From MGBC163016 sp964469815 (GTDB taxonomy: Bacteria > Actinomycetota > Coriobacteriia > Coriobacteriales > Eggerthellaceae): a stretch of 64,000 nt of DNA. The notes beneath the pieces are model-generated. The model did no database searches. It saw only the letters and a program-made list of their open reading frames with translations, and was not told the DNA's origin. Each line of letters starts with the position of its first letter. The first letter of the stretch is position 1. The position numbers were made by a program, and so were the translations under genes. The stretch spans positions 1 to 64,000 of the forward strand of contig CAYXZC010000001.1 in the NCBI GenBank assembly GCA_964469815.1, in the 5' to 3' direction. This document shows, piece after piece, positions 8,532 to 18,017 of this stretch.

Positions 8532-8681
8532 TTCTTTCGGTTCTACGAGCATAAAGGCGCATTTGATAAGTGCGAGTAAACCGAAGCGTTACGGCAAAAG
8601 ATTTGCTAGGGTGCCTTTCTTCCTGGCACGCTAAAATATCCTTCAGAGTAAAACACATACGCAAAACGCGAAAGATTTGCT

Positions 8682-9932
8682 ATGGCAAAGAAGATTCTCA
8701 TAGGGATCGCCGCTATCATCGGGGCGATCATCCTGATCATCGGCATCTATGCGGCCTATGTGATGCTGAGCTACTATCGCCTCGATGATTCGATCACCAT
8801 CGAATCCGATTCCCCGCTCGATGCATCCGAGCCTTTGCCTTCACGGATCGAAGCTACGGAAAACGGCACCGAACTCACAGTTGTAGCCGCCAATTTGGGA
8901 TTCGGCGCCTACGGACCGGATTTCGACTTCTTCATGGATGGAGGCAGCGGATCTGTGGCCAAGAGCGCCGATTACGTGCGCGATAACATCACGGGATCAG
9001 CCAAGGCGATCGCCGAACTCAACCCCGATGCCATCTTATTCCAAGAAGTCGACATCGCGGGCACACGTAGCCATAACGTGGATGAATACATGCTCCTTCG
9101 CGAAGAGTTCCCCAACGATGGATCCGTTTTCGTGCAAAACTACGACTCCCCCTACCTGGCGTGGCCGCCATACGCTCCCCATGGCGCCAACAAGGCAGGC
9201 CTCGCCACATTCTCACGCTACGAAATGGACGATACGCTTCGCCGTAGCCTGCCTATCTCCGACAGCTTCAGCAAGTTCTTGGATCTGGATCGCTGCTATT
9301 CGATAAGCCGCATACCCACATCCACCGGCGCCGATCTCGTACTGTTCAATGTCCACCTTTCCGCCTACGGAGCCGACGCCTCCATCATGCAAGCCCAACG
9401 CGAGATGCTCTTTGCAGACATGAAGAAGGAGCGCGAAGCCGGCAATTATGTCATAGCCGGAGGCGATTTCAATCACGACATGCTGGGGACATCGAACGAT
9501 ATCTTCGGCAATACGACCGATACCGAGGCAAGTTGGGCGAAGCCCTTCGATTTCGCCAGTATTCCCGAAGGCTTCACGCTGGCCTGCAAGGCTGAACTCG
9601 ATGCGGGAAGATTCGATTCGGCAGCCACCTGCCGCGATGCCGGCAGACCCTATGACGGCACGAATGATCGTTGGGTCATGGATGCATTCATCTATTCGGA
9701 CAATATCGAATGCATCGAGCAGCGAACGCTCGATCTGGATTTCGCCTTCTCCGATCACAACCCGGTGTACATGCGCTTCGAGATAAAAGCAAGCGCGAAT
9801 GTGTCGGAGCAACCTTCAGAGGGCAACCCGATACCATCGAGCAGCGAATCCAAACCGACAGCGATCGACACCTCCTCAGACAGAGGCAACCACGAAGACC
9901 TATCGAGCAACGAGATGCCCGATCACGACTGA
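8682..9932 (+). CDS. Membrane-anchored endonuclease/exonuclease/phosphatase-family hydrolase
   Basis: A 416-residue protein with an N-terminal membrane anchor (residues 5-30) and an EEP (DNase I-like) catalytic domain. Family motifs are visible in order: VVAANLGFG, LNPDAILFQEVD with the metal-binding Glu, VLFNVHLSA with His, VIAGGDFNHD with the Asp-x-Asn pair, and the terminal FSDHNPVYM with the Asp-His dyad. The family cleaves phosphodiester or phosphomonoester bonds in nucleic acids, inositol phosphates or sphingomyelin; the outward-facing topology favours an extracellular substrate. The C-terminal ~50 residues are Ser/Pro/Glu-rich and probably disordered. It runs into glycerol kinase tail to tail with a 10-base overlap. 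Confidence 0.85.
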   Translation: MAKKILIGIAAIIGAIILIIGIYAAYVMLSYYRLDDSITIESDSPLDASEPLPSRIEATENGTELTVVAANLGFGAYGPDFDFFMDGGSGSVAKSADYVRDNITGSAKAIAELNPDAILFQEVDIAGTRSHNVDEYMLLREEFPNDGSVFVQNYDSPYLAWPPYAPHGANKAGLATFSRYEMDDTLRRSLPISDSFSKFLDLDRCYSISRIPTSTGADLVLFNVHLSAYGADASIMQAQREMLFADMKKEREAGNYVIAGGDFNHDMLGTSNDIFGNTTDTEASWAKPFDFASIPEGFTLACKAELDAGRFDSAATCRDAGRPYDGTNDRWVMDAFIYSDNIECIEQRTLDLDFAFSDHNPVYMRFEIKASANVSEQPSEGNPIPSSSESKPTAIDTSSDRGNHEDLSSNEMPDHD

Positions 9933-11446
9933 GCGCGCGTGCGCTCGACCGCCGCATGCCATCCGTCAAGCAATTCGCGTCTCCAAGCATCGGTGTTGCC
10001 CGGCGTGAAGACCTCCTCGCTTCTCGGAAGTTCGCGGATCGCATCCAGATCGCGCCAAAAACCGCTTGTCAAACCCGAAAGATATGAAGCGCCGAGCACG
10101 GTGGCTTCCGCATCGCTCGGCCGCCTGACCGGAAGTCCCAGGATATCCGACTGGAATTGCATCAGAAAATCATTACGCGATGCGCCTCCATCGACATTGA
10201 GGGAACGAAGCTTCACACCGGCATCCTCCTCCATCGCATGCAGAAGGTCGTACGCCTGATACGCCAGTGATTCAAGCGATGCCCGCACTATATGCGCTCG
10301 TCCGGCACCACGCGTTAGCCCATAGATAGCACCCCGCGCCTCGGCATCCCACCACGGCGCTCCAAGACCCGTGAAAGCCGGAACCACATAGACCCCTTCG
10401 GTGTTGGGTACGCTGGAAGCTATGGAATCCGAATCCTCCACCTCATCCAATATGCCCAACTCATCGCGCAGCCACTGGATCAGAGCGCCCGCCATGAACA
10501 CGCTGCCCTCGAGCGCATAATGAACCTCGGCCACCTCAGGGGCTGTAGCTGCGATCGTGCTCACAAGACCGTGCTTGCTTGCACAGGCTTCATTCCCTGT
10601 GTTCATCAACAGAAAACACCCTGTTCCATAAGTGTTCTTGGCGTCCCCCGACTCCCAGCATCTCTGCCCGAAAAGAGCCGCCTGCTGATCTCCCGCAATC
10701 CCGCAGATAGGCACACCTTGGATGACGCCCGGGTTCGCCGTAACACCGAATTCGCTCGCCGACGGGCGCACCTTCGGCATCATCGATTCTGGGATGTTGA
10801 AAAGCTCCAAAAGCCAAGGATCCCAGCTGCAAGTATGGATGTTGTAGAGCATGGTGCGACTGGCATTCGTCATATCTGTGGCATGCACCGCACCGTAAGT
10901 GAGCTTCCACAAAAGCCAACTGTCCACAGTGCCGAAGGCAAGACGACCCGCTTCCGCACGTTGCCGGGCGCCGGGGATCTCGTTGAGGATCCACGATATC
11001 TTGCTGGCAGAAAAATACGGGTCGGGAACAAGTCCCGTCTTCTCCGTGATCGTGCGTGCGACCGTCGGATCTTGGCAGAGCTCTTCTATCATCGTAGACG
11101 TTCTTCTGCATTGCCACACGATCGCGTTGTACAGAGGCTCACCCGTTTCGCGATCCCACACGAGCGTCGTCTCGCGTTGATTGGTGATGCCGATGGAATC
11201 TATCTGCGATGCCTCTATATTGTGCGCGAGCAAGAGCTCTGTCAGCACACCCAATTGCGAAGAGAGGATATCGGAGGGATCGTGCTCCACCCACCCGGGA
11301 TGGGGATATATCTGCGGGAATGAACGCTGCATGCGCCCGACGATGCGTCCCTGCCCATCAACGAGCATCGCCCTTGATGATGTGGTTCCTTGATCGAGCG
11401 CGATCACGTACCTCCCGTTGTTGGAGAATCCGGTCATCCTTCGCAT
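9923..11446 (-). CDS. glpK: Glycerol kinase
   Basis: A 507-residue FGGY-family sugar kinase that phosphorylates glycerol to glycerol 3-phosphate. It has the ATP phosphate-binding start YVIALDQGTTSSRAMLVD, the glycerol-kinase-specific PHPGWVEHDP, GITNQRETT, WLLWKLTYGAVHATDMTNASRT split across residues 170-195, and the adenosine motif GLGAPWWDAEARG. Length is normal. The start is ATG 11446 with AAGGG upstream; an internal ATG nine bases later is an alternative. There is no adjacent glpF, glpO/glpA or regulator, so uptake and oxidation must be encoded elsewhere. Confidence 0.95.
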   Translation of the reverse strand: MRRMTGFSNNGRYVIALDQGTTSSRAMLVDGQGRIVGRMQRSFPQIYPHPGWVEHDPSDILSSQLGVLTELLLAHNIEASQIDSIGITNQRETTLVWDRETGEPLYNAIVWQCRRTSTMIEELCQDPTVARTITEKTGLVPDPYFSASKISWILNEIPGARQRAEAGRLAFGTVDSWLLWKLTYGAVHATDMTNASRTMLYNIHTCSWDPWLLELFNIPESMMPKVRPSASEFGVTANPGVIQGVPICGIAGDQQAALFGQRCWESGDAKNTYGTGCFLLMNTGNEACASKHGLVSTIAATAPEVAEVHYALEGSVFMAGALIQWLRDELGILDEVEDSDSIASSVPNTEGVYVVPAFTGLGAPWWDAEARGAIYGLTRGAGRAHIVRASLESLAYQAYDLLHAMEEDAGVKLRSLNVDGGASRNDFLMQFQSDILGLPVRRPSDAEATVLGASYLSGLTSGFWRDLDAIRELPRSEEVFTPGNTDAWRRELLDGWHAAVERTRAQS

Positions 11447-11559
11447 CCTTTCCCTTGAGCGATCCCGTGGGCATTTTCCCTCATATAGTATGCATGCCGC
11501 CCTTGTTATGCAATAATGTCACTTTCGAATTCAGCCGCTCGATCCAAAGGGAGCCGACA

Positions 11560-12231
11560 TTGCAAGACGCCTTTCACATCCGCACTGCTATGATCGACGA
11601 TGCGAAGGGCATTCTAGAGGTATATGGAACCTATGTAACGAACACGGCGGTCACTTTCGAGTACGAGACGCCTTCCGTCGATGATATCGAAGCCCTCATC
11701 ACCGATACGCTCGAAGCCTATCCCTTTCTCGTTGCAACACAGGGTGAAAACGTGATCGGATTCTCCTATGCGAAGGCTTATCGTACGCGTGAAGCCTATG
11801 CGTGGTCGGTCGAGAGCTCCATCTACATTTCGCAGGAACAGCGCCAAAACGGCATTGGACGCGCGCTATACACCGAGCTTGAGAACTCGCTTCGCCAGAT
11901 GGGTGTGCTCAATATGTATGCTTGCATCGCTTCTTCCGATGAGCCCGATGAATACCTGACGGATGCCAGCATACGTTTCCACGAGAGGATGGGCTTTACC
12001 GAGATTGGACGTCTTCCTGAATGCGGATGCAAATTCGGGAGATGGTACGACATCGTGTGGATGGGCAAGTCACTAGGTGAGCATACGCCAGATCCGGCCA
12101 AGCCGACAAGATTCCGCCCCCACCGTGTAGAGGGCGATCTTGATCGCCCTCATAATGCAATCGGGTCAAAAATCCCTCTACATTTACACGCCTTGAAGCT
12201 CGTCCAGTTTGGCCATGCATTCATCCACTGA
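11560..12231 (+). CDS. GNAT-family N-acetyltransferase with repeat-derived C-terminal extension
   Basis: A GNAT acetyltransferase of the phosphinothricin/MnaT-like subgroup: FHIRTAMIDDAKGILEVY at the start, FEYETPSVDDIE, GFSYAKAYRTREAYAWSVESSIYI, the acetyl-CoA loop QEQRQNGIGRALY, and RFHERMGFTEIGRL. The likely acceptor is an amine or amino-acid analogue. The start is TTG 11560, six bases after AAAGGGAG; a more upstream ATG is possible. Normal members end soon after the WYDIVWMGKSL segment near residue 170. Here the frame continues about 50 residues through a palindromic repeat (12125-12153) into the 3' end of the convergent lipoprotein gene, overlapping it by 48 bases, so the original stop appears to have been lost. 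Confidence 0.8.
   Translation: MQDAFHIRTAMIDDAKGILEVYGTYVTNTAVTFEYETPSVDDIEALITDTLEAYPFLVATQGENVIGFSYAKAYRTREAYAWSVESSIYISQEQRQNGIGRALYTELENSLRQMGVLNMYACIASSDEPDEYLTDASIRFHERMGFTEIGRLPECGCKFGRWYDIVWMGKSLGEHTPDPAKPTRFRPHRVEGDLDRPHNAIGSKIPLHLHALKLVQFGHAFIH
12125..12153. repeat. Palindromic repeat inside GNAT 3' end
   Basis: GAGGGCGATC at 12130-12139, TT, then GATCGCCCTC at 12142-12151 is a perfect hairpin. With its flanks it matches the element at 2813-2841 (shared GT-TAGAG start and CCCTCAT end). Here it is read as part of the GNAT coding frame. Confidence 0.65.
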
Positions 12232-13518
12232 AGCCCCACCCAGAAGATCGCGCACGATCAAGCAGACATTGCCCCATTGCTCGACATCCATCCCGGCATT
12301 CGAAGCGAGCACGTAGGTATTGCCCTCGACCTTTTCGCTCAAAGGCTTCAAAGCATCCACGCATTCCACGCTCACATTCTTGGAAGGCGAGATTACGCGA
12401 TTCGTCTCGGCGTAAAGACCCAAAGCTTCCTCAGATAGCATCACATTCATGACATCAAGGGCATCCTCAAGATGCTCAGCCTTTTCGGTCACGGCGTATC
12501 CGGTCATGGATAGCACGGGCATTTGACCTTTGTTGCTCGGAAAGCCTATCACTTCCATATCGAAGCTCGGATTTCCATAGGCAGTATCCGTATTCGCCGC
12601 TCCCCAGTAAGCCATCACGATAGGCGTATTGCCGGACATGAAATCCTCTCCTTCACCTGCGCCTTCGAATGCCTCGCTCGTAAGAGCATTCTCTGCATTC
12701 ACATAGCCCAGATCGATCAGTTGCTTCAAGAACTCGAATCCCGGACGCATGTAATCGCTGTAGTGCGCCTCGCCGGAATTGAGCGCAGCAACCTCGGCTT
12801 CGATGTCGCCACCATTGTACATATCGGCATAGGCTTGAGCGAACACGAAGGTCTCCAGCCACCAGCGATTCGCGCCAATGGGCGCATCGTATCCGTTCTC
12901 TTTCAAAACGCGACAGCATTCCAAGAACTCATCAGGCGTATCAGGCACGTCCAACTGGCAATCGCGGAAGATATCCTTGTTGATGAACAACCCGTAAGCC
13001 ACCACTTCCTGAGGGATGGCCACAAGCTTTCCGTCCACAGTGTTGGCGGCTCGCACCTCTTCGCGAAGATCCTTGGCGCATGGCAGATCGGATAGATCGA
13101 CCAGCAGATCCTCGCTTCCCATCTGCACTATGACATCGGTGTTGAGCAGGAACATATCGTCCATGCCGCTGCGTACACGCTCGATGCATACCTCATCGTA
13201 TGTCTTGTCTTCGTAAGTCTCGGCAGTATAGGTGTGGTAAGCAACGGTAACACCCGTTTCCTCCTCCGCCATGGCGATCGTCATATCCGATGCCGTGCGC
13301 GCGGTGTTCTCCGCATCGGCGCTGGCCTTCTCCATAGGACTGAAGAAGTTCACAACAGCACCTGAAGAGTTATTCTGAACAGCCAGATCCTCCACCGGCT
13401 TTGATGAGCTGCATGCTCCGAGCACGACCAGAGCGACCAGCACCACCGCCAAAAGCGATGCGGATCGCATGATCGGCTTGGACGGACGCCCTACTCCATT
13501 CACCACACTATTCGTCAT
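12184..13518 (-). CDS. Extracellular solute-binding lipoprotein (ABC-type SBP)
   Basis: A 444-residue lipoprotein. The signal peptide is residues 17-35 and the lipobox is LGAC with Cys36 as the lipid-modified residue. The remainder resembles family 1 (sugar-type) solute-binding proteins: IPQEVVAYGLFINKDIF, TPDEFLECCRVLKENGY, TPIVMAYWG and a C-terminal MLSEEALGLY segment. I chose ATG 13518, which has GGAG upstream and overlaps the end of the preceding kinase gene by 11 bases. There is no permease or ATPase nearby, so it probably presents its ligand to the co-transcribed hybrid kinase rather than to a transporter. The ligand cannot be told from sequence. Confidence 0.85.
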   Translation of the reverse strand: MTNSVVNGVGRPSKPIMRSASLLAVVLVALVVLGACSSSKPVEDLAVQNNSSGAVVNFFSPMEKASADAENTARTASDMTIAMAEEETGVTVAYHTYTAETYEDKTYDEVCIERVRSGMDDMFLLNTDVIVQMGSEDLLVDLSDLPCAKDLREEVRAANTVDGKLVAIPQEVVAYGLFINKDIFRDCQLDVPDTPDEFLECCRVLKENGYDAPIGANRWWLETFVFAQAYADMYNGGDIEAEVAALNSGEAHYSDYMRPGFEFLKQLIDLGYVNAENALTSEAFEGAGEGEDFMSGNTPIVMAYWGAANTDTAYGNPSFDMEVIGFPSNKGQMPVLSMTGYAVTEKAEHLEDALDVMNVMLSEEALGLYAETNRVISPSKNVSVECVDALKPLSEKVEGNTYVLASNAGMDVEQWGNVCLIVRDLLGGASVDECMAKLDELQGV

Positions 13519-16156
13519 GTTCTCCACCATTTCCCTTCGCAGATCGGCCTTCGCCATGTTCTTTCCCATTCTCATGATCGGAAGCATCCTGCCCGGATCC
13601 TATAAAACGATCAACGGTATGCTTCAAATCCTCGATCTCAAGCGGTTTTGCCACATGGGCATCCATCCCTGCGGCAAGCGCAGCCTGCTCGTCCTCAGCA
13701 AATGCATCGGCTGTCATCGCGAATATCGGAATGGTGCGGGCATCCTTTCGGTCGAGCGCGCGTATCGCACGTGCCGCATCGTGCCCGTTCATCACAGGCA
13801 TCTGCACATCCATGAGGATCGCATCGAATTCGCCGGGAACACTGCGCTCGAAGCGCTCCACCACCAATTGACCGTTCTCAACGATCTCGACCTCTGCGCC
13901 TTCGAGCTGCAGAAGATCGGTAAGGATGCTCGCATTGAGGAAGTTATCCTCTGCGGCTAGGAAACGCTTCCCCTGTAAAACATCATCCACCTGCGAAGCG
14001 TCGCCGCTATCGAGCCCCAACAAAGCCGTGATCTTCGCCTTGAGCATGGATGGGAAGAACGGCTGTATGAGCACGTCGCTTTCGGGCGGAAGCTCCAGAA
14101 GATCCTTCTGGCTGTAACCGTGCTTCTGCATGAACAGAAGCACAGGATCGGACGTTACCGCCTCTCTGAGCCTTAGTGCATCGCAAACCGACTCCTCGTC
14201 CAGAGCTTCGCAACCATACAGGATGAGATCGCAATCATCTTCGCCGATCACACTGAGCGCATCGTCAATCGAAGAAGCGGTCTTCACAATAACACCTGTT
14301 CCCTGCATGATATCTTCTATAGCACAAGCCGATGCAGCAGTCGGATCCACCACCAAGATGCATCGTATCCCTGCACGTTCCCAGAAAAAGCCGCGTGCCT
14401 GTTCGTCCGGGATGCGCAACTCGAGCTCCACCCTGAAGATCGAGCCTTCACCCTCGATGCTTTCCACCGCGATGGTGCCTCCCATAAGATCCACCAAGCT
14501 CTTCGTGATGGACATGCCCAGCCCCGTGCCTTGGATCTTGCTTATGGTGGAATTCTCAGCACGGGTGAAAGCATCGAATATCGTTTCCAAGAATTCAGGC
14601 GTCATGCCGAATCCGGTATCCTCAACCTCTATGCGGATCCTCTCACGATGTTCGGAGCGCTGGGGAAGCCCGATGAAACGTAGCCAGATCTTCCCACCGT
14701 CAGGAGTGTATTTCACCGCATTGGAAAGCAGGTTCAAAAGGATCTGATTGAGATGCGTCTCATCGCCAATCACGCGCTCATGCGATATGGACGATATCTC
14801 CGTAAAGAAGGTTTGCCCTTTATCGGCCGCCATAGGAGCGATGATCGATTCCACAGCCGAAAGCGAATCCCCAAGATCGAATTCTTCCAGATTGAGCGTG
14901 GCTTTTCCGCTCTCGATCTTCGAGATGTCAAGCACGTCGTTGATTAGATCGAGCAAATGCCGTCCCGATGCTGTGATCTTTCCGGCATAATCGCGCACCT
15001 TCACAGGATTGTCCGATTCCCTTCCGATGATATTCGCAAATCCGAGCACGGCGTTCATGGGCGTGCGGATATCGTGGGACATGTTGGCGAGGAACGCCGA
15101 CTTCGATTCGTTGGCCAATTGTGCTGCTTGCAATGCCTGAGCCAGCTGCTCGGCATGTTGTACACGCTCAGCATCGCGAGCCTTTTGCGCCAACGCCTGC
15201 TTGCGGCGGTTCAATGCGAAGATCACAACGCACAGGCAAAATGCCAACGCCGTAACGCTCGTGACCAAGATGAGCGCCACATTGACCGCCCGAGCCTCTT
15301 GCTGGATAGCATCCATGGGCACGAAGCCGACCAGATAGGTGGCACCATCGTTAACAGACCACAGGAAGCACAGCGATTCACGGCCGCGAACCTCGTGCGA
15401 GAACATCACGTTGCGACGCTCTTCGATCCCCTTCGTCACCATCTCCAAGATCTCGGCATCATCTATGGAGTTAGCACGATAGAAATCCGTGAGGTTGACA
15501 TGCCCTGCATCGCGCTCGCCCATGCCCTCAGGCTTCAAAACGAAACGCTCACTGGTAACATCCATTAGATATAACACGGCTTGATCCCCATAGAAACTGC
15601 GAGGAAGGGCATCATCTACGGTATCGAAGGTGTATTCCATATAAAGGGTCGCGACCTTTTGGCCATCCTGCTCTACCGGACATGCCAGCGTATACGCCCA
15701 TGTCCCCATCGAGTTCACATATGATCGCGAGAGATCCAGACCCAGTATGCTCTCGTTATCGGAAAAATCCAGCTTTGATGCCGAGAATGGCTGCCCGTTG
15801 TTGGAAACGCCCTCTTGCGCGCCTTCGGCCACGATGGATATGAGCGAAGCAGCCTCTCCGTTGGGAATGCGGGTTATGCCAGAAACGGGGTCGTCAAGCT
15901 CGGCCAACTCTTCGGATGTCACCAATTGGAAATCGGCTTCGCTTTTGAAGACCACCTCTATGGTGCTCTTCATGAGATTTAGGTTCTCGTTCAGATTCGC
16001 GATGGCAGCATCGGACATATCATCATATGTCCTTTTGGCTATCCCCCAAATAGAGACGCCCATCACCGCAAATATCAGGATGATGATCAAAGCCAGCCGG
16101 ATGAACCGACGCTTCTCCTTGATGTCGCCCCCTGTATTTTGCGCAGTTTTGCTCAT
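13508..16156 (-). CDS. Hybrid sensor histidine kinase with degenerate plus intact receiver
   Basis: An 882-residue transmembrane kinase. Membrane segments lie near residues 20-40 and 285-310 and bracket a ~240-residue extracellular sensor of Cache type. The dimerisation/phosphoacceptor motif is FLANMSHDIRTPMNAV with H361. The ATPase domain shows the N box NLLSNAVKYTPDGG, DTGFGM and GTGLGMS. A first receiver-like domain lacks the phosphoacceptor Asp (DLILYGCEAL instead of DxxxMDxxM); the second receiver is intact (AILMDVQMPVMNG). No Hpt or DNA-binding output domain is present, so the output is unknown. The start is ATG 16156; the frame continues upstream but without family similarity. The solute-binding lipoprotein gene follows with an 11-base overlap, suggesting a sensing pair. 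Confidence 0.88.
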   Translation of the reverse strand: MSKTAQNTGGDIKEKRRFIRLALIIILIFAVMGVSIWGIAKRTYDDMSDAAIANLNENLNLMKSTIEVVFKSEADFQLVTSEELAELDDPVSGITRIPNGEAASLISIVAEGAQEGVSNNGQPFSASKLDFSDNESILGLDLSRSYVNSMGTWAYTLACPVEQDGQKVATLYMEYTFDTVDDALPRSFYGDQAVLYLMDVTSERFVLKPEGMGERDAGHVNLTDFYRANSIDDAEILEMVTKGIEERRNVMFSHEVRGRESLCFLWSVNDGATYLVGFVPMDAIQQEARAVNVALILVTSVTALAFCLCVVIFALNRRKQALAQKARDAERVQHAEQLAQALQAAQLANESKSAFLANMSHDIRTPMNAVLGFANIIGRESDNPVKVRDYAGKITASGRHLLDLINDVLDISKIESGKATLNLEEFDLGDSLSAVESIIAPMAADKGQTFFTEISSISHERVIGDETHLNQILLNLLSNAVKYTPDGGKIWLRFIGLPQRSEHRERIRIEVEDTGFGMTPEFLETIFDAFTRAENSTISKIQGTGLGMSITKSLVDLMGGTIAVESIEGEGSIFRVELELRIPDEQARGFFWERAGIRCILVVDPTAASACAIEDIMQGTGVIVKTASSIDDALSVIGEDDCDLILYGCEALDEESVCDALRLREAVTSDPVLLFMQKHGYSQKDLLELPPESDVLIQPFFPSMLKAKITALLGLDSGDASQVDDVLQGKRFLAAEDNFLNASILTDLLQLEGAEVEIVENGQLVVERFERSVPGEFDAILMDVQMPVMNGHDAARAIRALDRKDARTIPIFAMTADAFAEDEQAALAAGMDAHVAKPLEIEDLKHTVDRFIGSGQDASDHENGKEHGEGRSAKGNGGEHDE

Positions 16157-16443
16157 AAAGGCTTGTGATCCTCGCTCGTATCGGCAACGTTCAGCGCGGC
16201 AATACAGCAGCGCGGCTCTTCCATGCGCTCTTCGCATGCCCCTATAATCCTTAAAAGCAATATTAAGGCATATTGGATGAATTTTGTTGGGCAATCGTTA
16301 CCTTTGTCGGATGAACCATCATAACAACATCGCACCGACCTGTCGCCATAGCATGCATCTCTATTCACTGAACCTTTGACCGCACATTGGAAGCAAGGTG
16401 GATTTATGGGACACCCTTTAGATGGAACCGCCCGGATTCGCTG

Positions 16444-16449
16444 TATAAT
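16444..16449 (+). promoter_or_regulatory. Candidate -10 element for WYL regulator
   Basis: TGTATAAT at 16442-16449 contains a consensus -10 hexamer 66 bases before the WYL gene start. A clear -35 box is lacking. It lies in the 359-base divergent region between the hybrid kinase and the WYL gene, in which I see no gene and no other feature. Confidence 0.35.
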
Positions 16450-16515
16450 CAGCATTGATCGCCCGCAGCTGCGAACGGTCTTAGCGCACTTGCGACGGCC
16501 CGAAAGGATACTCTG

Positions 16516-17508
16516 ATGGCGAACAACGGCAAATCGAAACTGAAGTTGCTCTATATAAAGCAGATGCTCGAAGAAGAGACCGATGAAGCACATGGGCTTT
16601 CCATGACAGCGATCTTGGATCGTCTGCGCGATCTGGGAATTCCAGCTGAACGAAAGGGCATCTACCGCGATATCCAAACCCTCCGCGATTTCGGTGTGGA
16701 TATCCAGACCTACCAACGAAACCCGGTGGAATATGCCATCGCGAAACGTGACTTCACCCTTTCAGAGTTGATGCTGCTAGTAGATGCTGTAGAATCATGC
16801 AAATTCCTCACCAGCCGCCAATCCAAGACGCTCACAACGAACCTAAAGCTGCTAGCCAGCGACCGTAATCGCGAATTGCTGAACCGGCGCATCCACGTCC
16901 AAGGGCGCATCACATCGAAGAAGGACGGTGTCTTCGAGAGAATCGATCTGCTTCATGAAGCCATGAGGCTACGCAAGCAGGTGGAATTCATGTACTTCCG
17001 CTATGACATTGATGGCAATCGCCAGGCTACGCATGATGGCAAGCCTCATGAGGTAACGCCTGTCGGCATAACGTTTTGGGATGGCTTCTACTATCTGACC
17101 GCCTGGAATGACAGTCACGATTGCATGAGCGAATATCGGATCGACCGCATGGAGAAGCTTCGGATCAGCGAGAGAGCGGCCACCCGAAACGAGAAGATAA
17201 CGCAACACACCTTCGATGGTGATGAATACGAGCGGTTTGGACGTTTCGGTGGCGATCCTGTCACGGCAACTCTTAGGGTCAATCCCGATAAGGTTGAGAT
17301 AATACTGGATCGTTTCGGAGATTCCGTTGAGCTATACCGCCATGATGACGATACGGCGAAGGCCATCGTGAAGGTTCACAGATCAGAGCCCTTCTTCGGC
17401 TGGATAGCAGGATTGGGTGGCACCGTGCTCATAGATGGGCCGAAAAGCCTGAAAGAGGAGTATCGGGATTACCTATTGAAGCTGGTGGAGATCGCAGATA
17501 GCGTCTAA
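16516..17508 (+). CDS. WYL-domain transcriptional regulator
   Basis: A 330-residue regulator. An N-terminal winged helix (residues 10-60, LSMTAILDRLRDLGIPAERKGIYRDIQTL) is followed by a WYL domain from about 140 to 230 (EFMYFRYDIDG...YYLTAWNDSHDCMSEYRIDRM) and a WCX C-terminal extension. WYL proteins bind ligands, often nucleotides or nucleic acids, to control transcription. The ATG follows AAAGGA. Its target is not evident: it is divergent from the kinase/lipoprotein pair and convergent, with a four-base overlap, to a small orphan gene. Confidence 0.9.
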   Translation: MANNGKSKLKLLYIKQMLEEETDEAHGLSMTAILDRLRDLGIPAERKGIYRDIQTLRDFGVDIQTYQRNPVEYAIAKRDFTLSELMLLVDAVESCKFLTSRQSKTLTTNLKLLASDRNRELLNRRIHVQGRITSKKDGVFERIDLLHEAMRLRKQVEFMYFRYDIDGNRQATHDGKPHEVTPVGITFWDGFYYLTAWNDSHDCMSEYRIDRMEKLRISERAATRNEKITQHTFDGDEYERFGRFGGDPVTATLRVNPDKVEIILDRFGDSVELYRHDDDTAKAIVKVHRSEPFFGWIAGLGGTVLIDGPKSLKEEYRDYLLKLVEIADSV

Positions 17509-17900
17509 AGATTCGACATGAGCATCTCCACTAATTCCTGATCGATATCCTCTTCCCCTACCAGACCTGCATACCTTTCGTCTGAGACCCAGCAAAGGCA
17601 GACATCGGGATCCTTTGCATTTTCCATATCATCCGAAAGCATTGCGCTTGCACACGCAGCATTGGTATCAACCGCTCCATTGTTGCATCGTATGCCACCA
17701 CCATCGCGCCAAACCATCACATCCTCTGCTTCGAATCTGAGCACCGCCACAGAAGGATGCGCCCAATCTTGTCCATAGCAATCCCAAAGACCGAATACAT
17801 CAGCGAGCACACCCTTGCGAAGGCTGCCCGCAACAACGCTGCATCTTGGATCAGTGTTTGAAGAGCCGCATGGAACATCAACCAAAACATCATCATTCAT
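17505..17900 (-). CDS. Uncharacterised 131-residue protein
   Basis: I do not recognise this protein. It is acidic, has no signal peptide or membrane segment, contains several cysteines (CGSS near the start, RCSVV, WDCYG, RCNN, AACAS, VCLCW) and a tryptophan-containing core (VFGLWDCYGQDW). ATG 17900 follows AGGTGAAG; a GTG six bases upstream is an alternative. It converges on the WYL gene with overlapping stops, and a near-palindrome lies 57 bases before its start. It could be a cytoplasmic domain of unknown function or a chance frame, though its ribosome site argues for a gene. Confidence 0.5.
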   Translation of the reverse strand: MNDDVLVDVPCGSSNTDPRCSVVAGSLRKGVLADVFGLWDCYGQDWAHPSVAVLRFEAEDVMVWRDGGGIRCNNGAVDTNAACASAMLSDDMENAKDPDVCLCWVSDERYAGLVGEEDIDQELVEMLMSNL

Positions 17901-17956
17901 CTTCACCTGGCAATCTCTCGTGGTTTATGACAGATTAAACCTCTTTTCTCTGTAAA

Positions 17957-17976
17957 GTGACCCTCATTTGGGACAC
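17957..17976. promoter_or_regulatory. Near-palindrome upstream of orphan gene
   Basis: GTGACCC and GGGACAC (one mismatch) flank six bases, between the orphan gene at 17505-17900 and the DUF4143 relic. It could be an operator or one end of a lost mobile element; nothing in the sequence decides between them. Confidence 0.25.
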
Positions 17977-18017
17977 TCCGATAGAAAAATGAGATCGCCG
18001 CAATAGATGATGCAGCC

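Noticed and set aside
13469..15568. Several long open frames on the plus strand through the hybrid kinase gene
   Set aside because: They are antisense to a gene with full kinase and receiver motifs and contain no recognisable domain; long antisense frames are expected with this codon usage.
17957..17976. The GTGACCC/GGGACAC near-palindrome considered as an insertion-sequence end
   Set aside because: No transposase gene, no matching second end and no target duplication could be seen.
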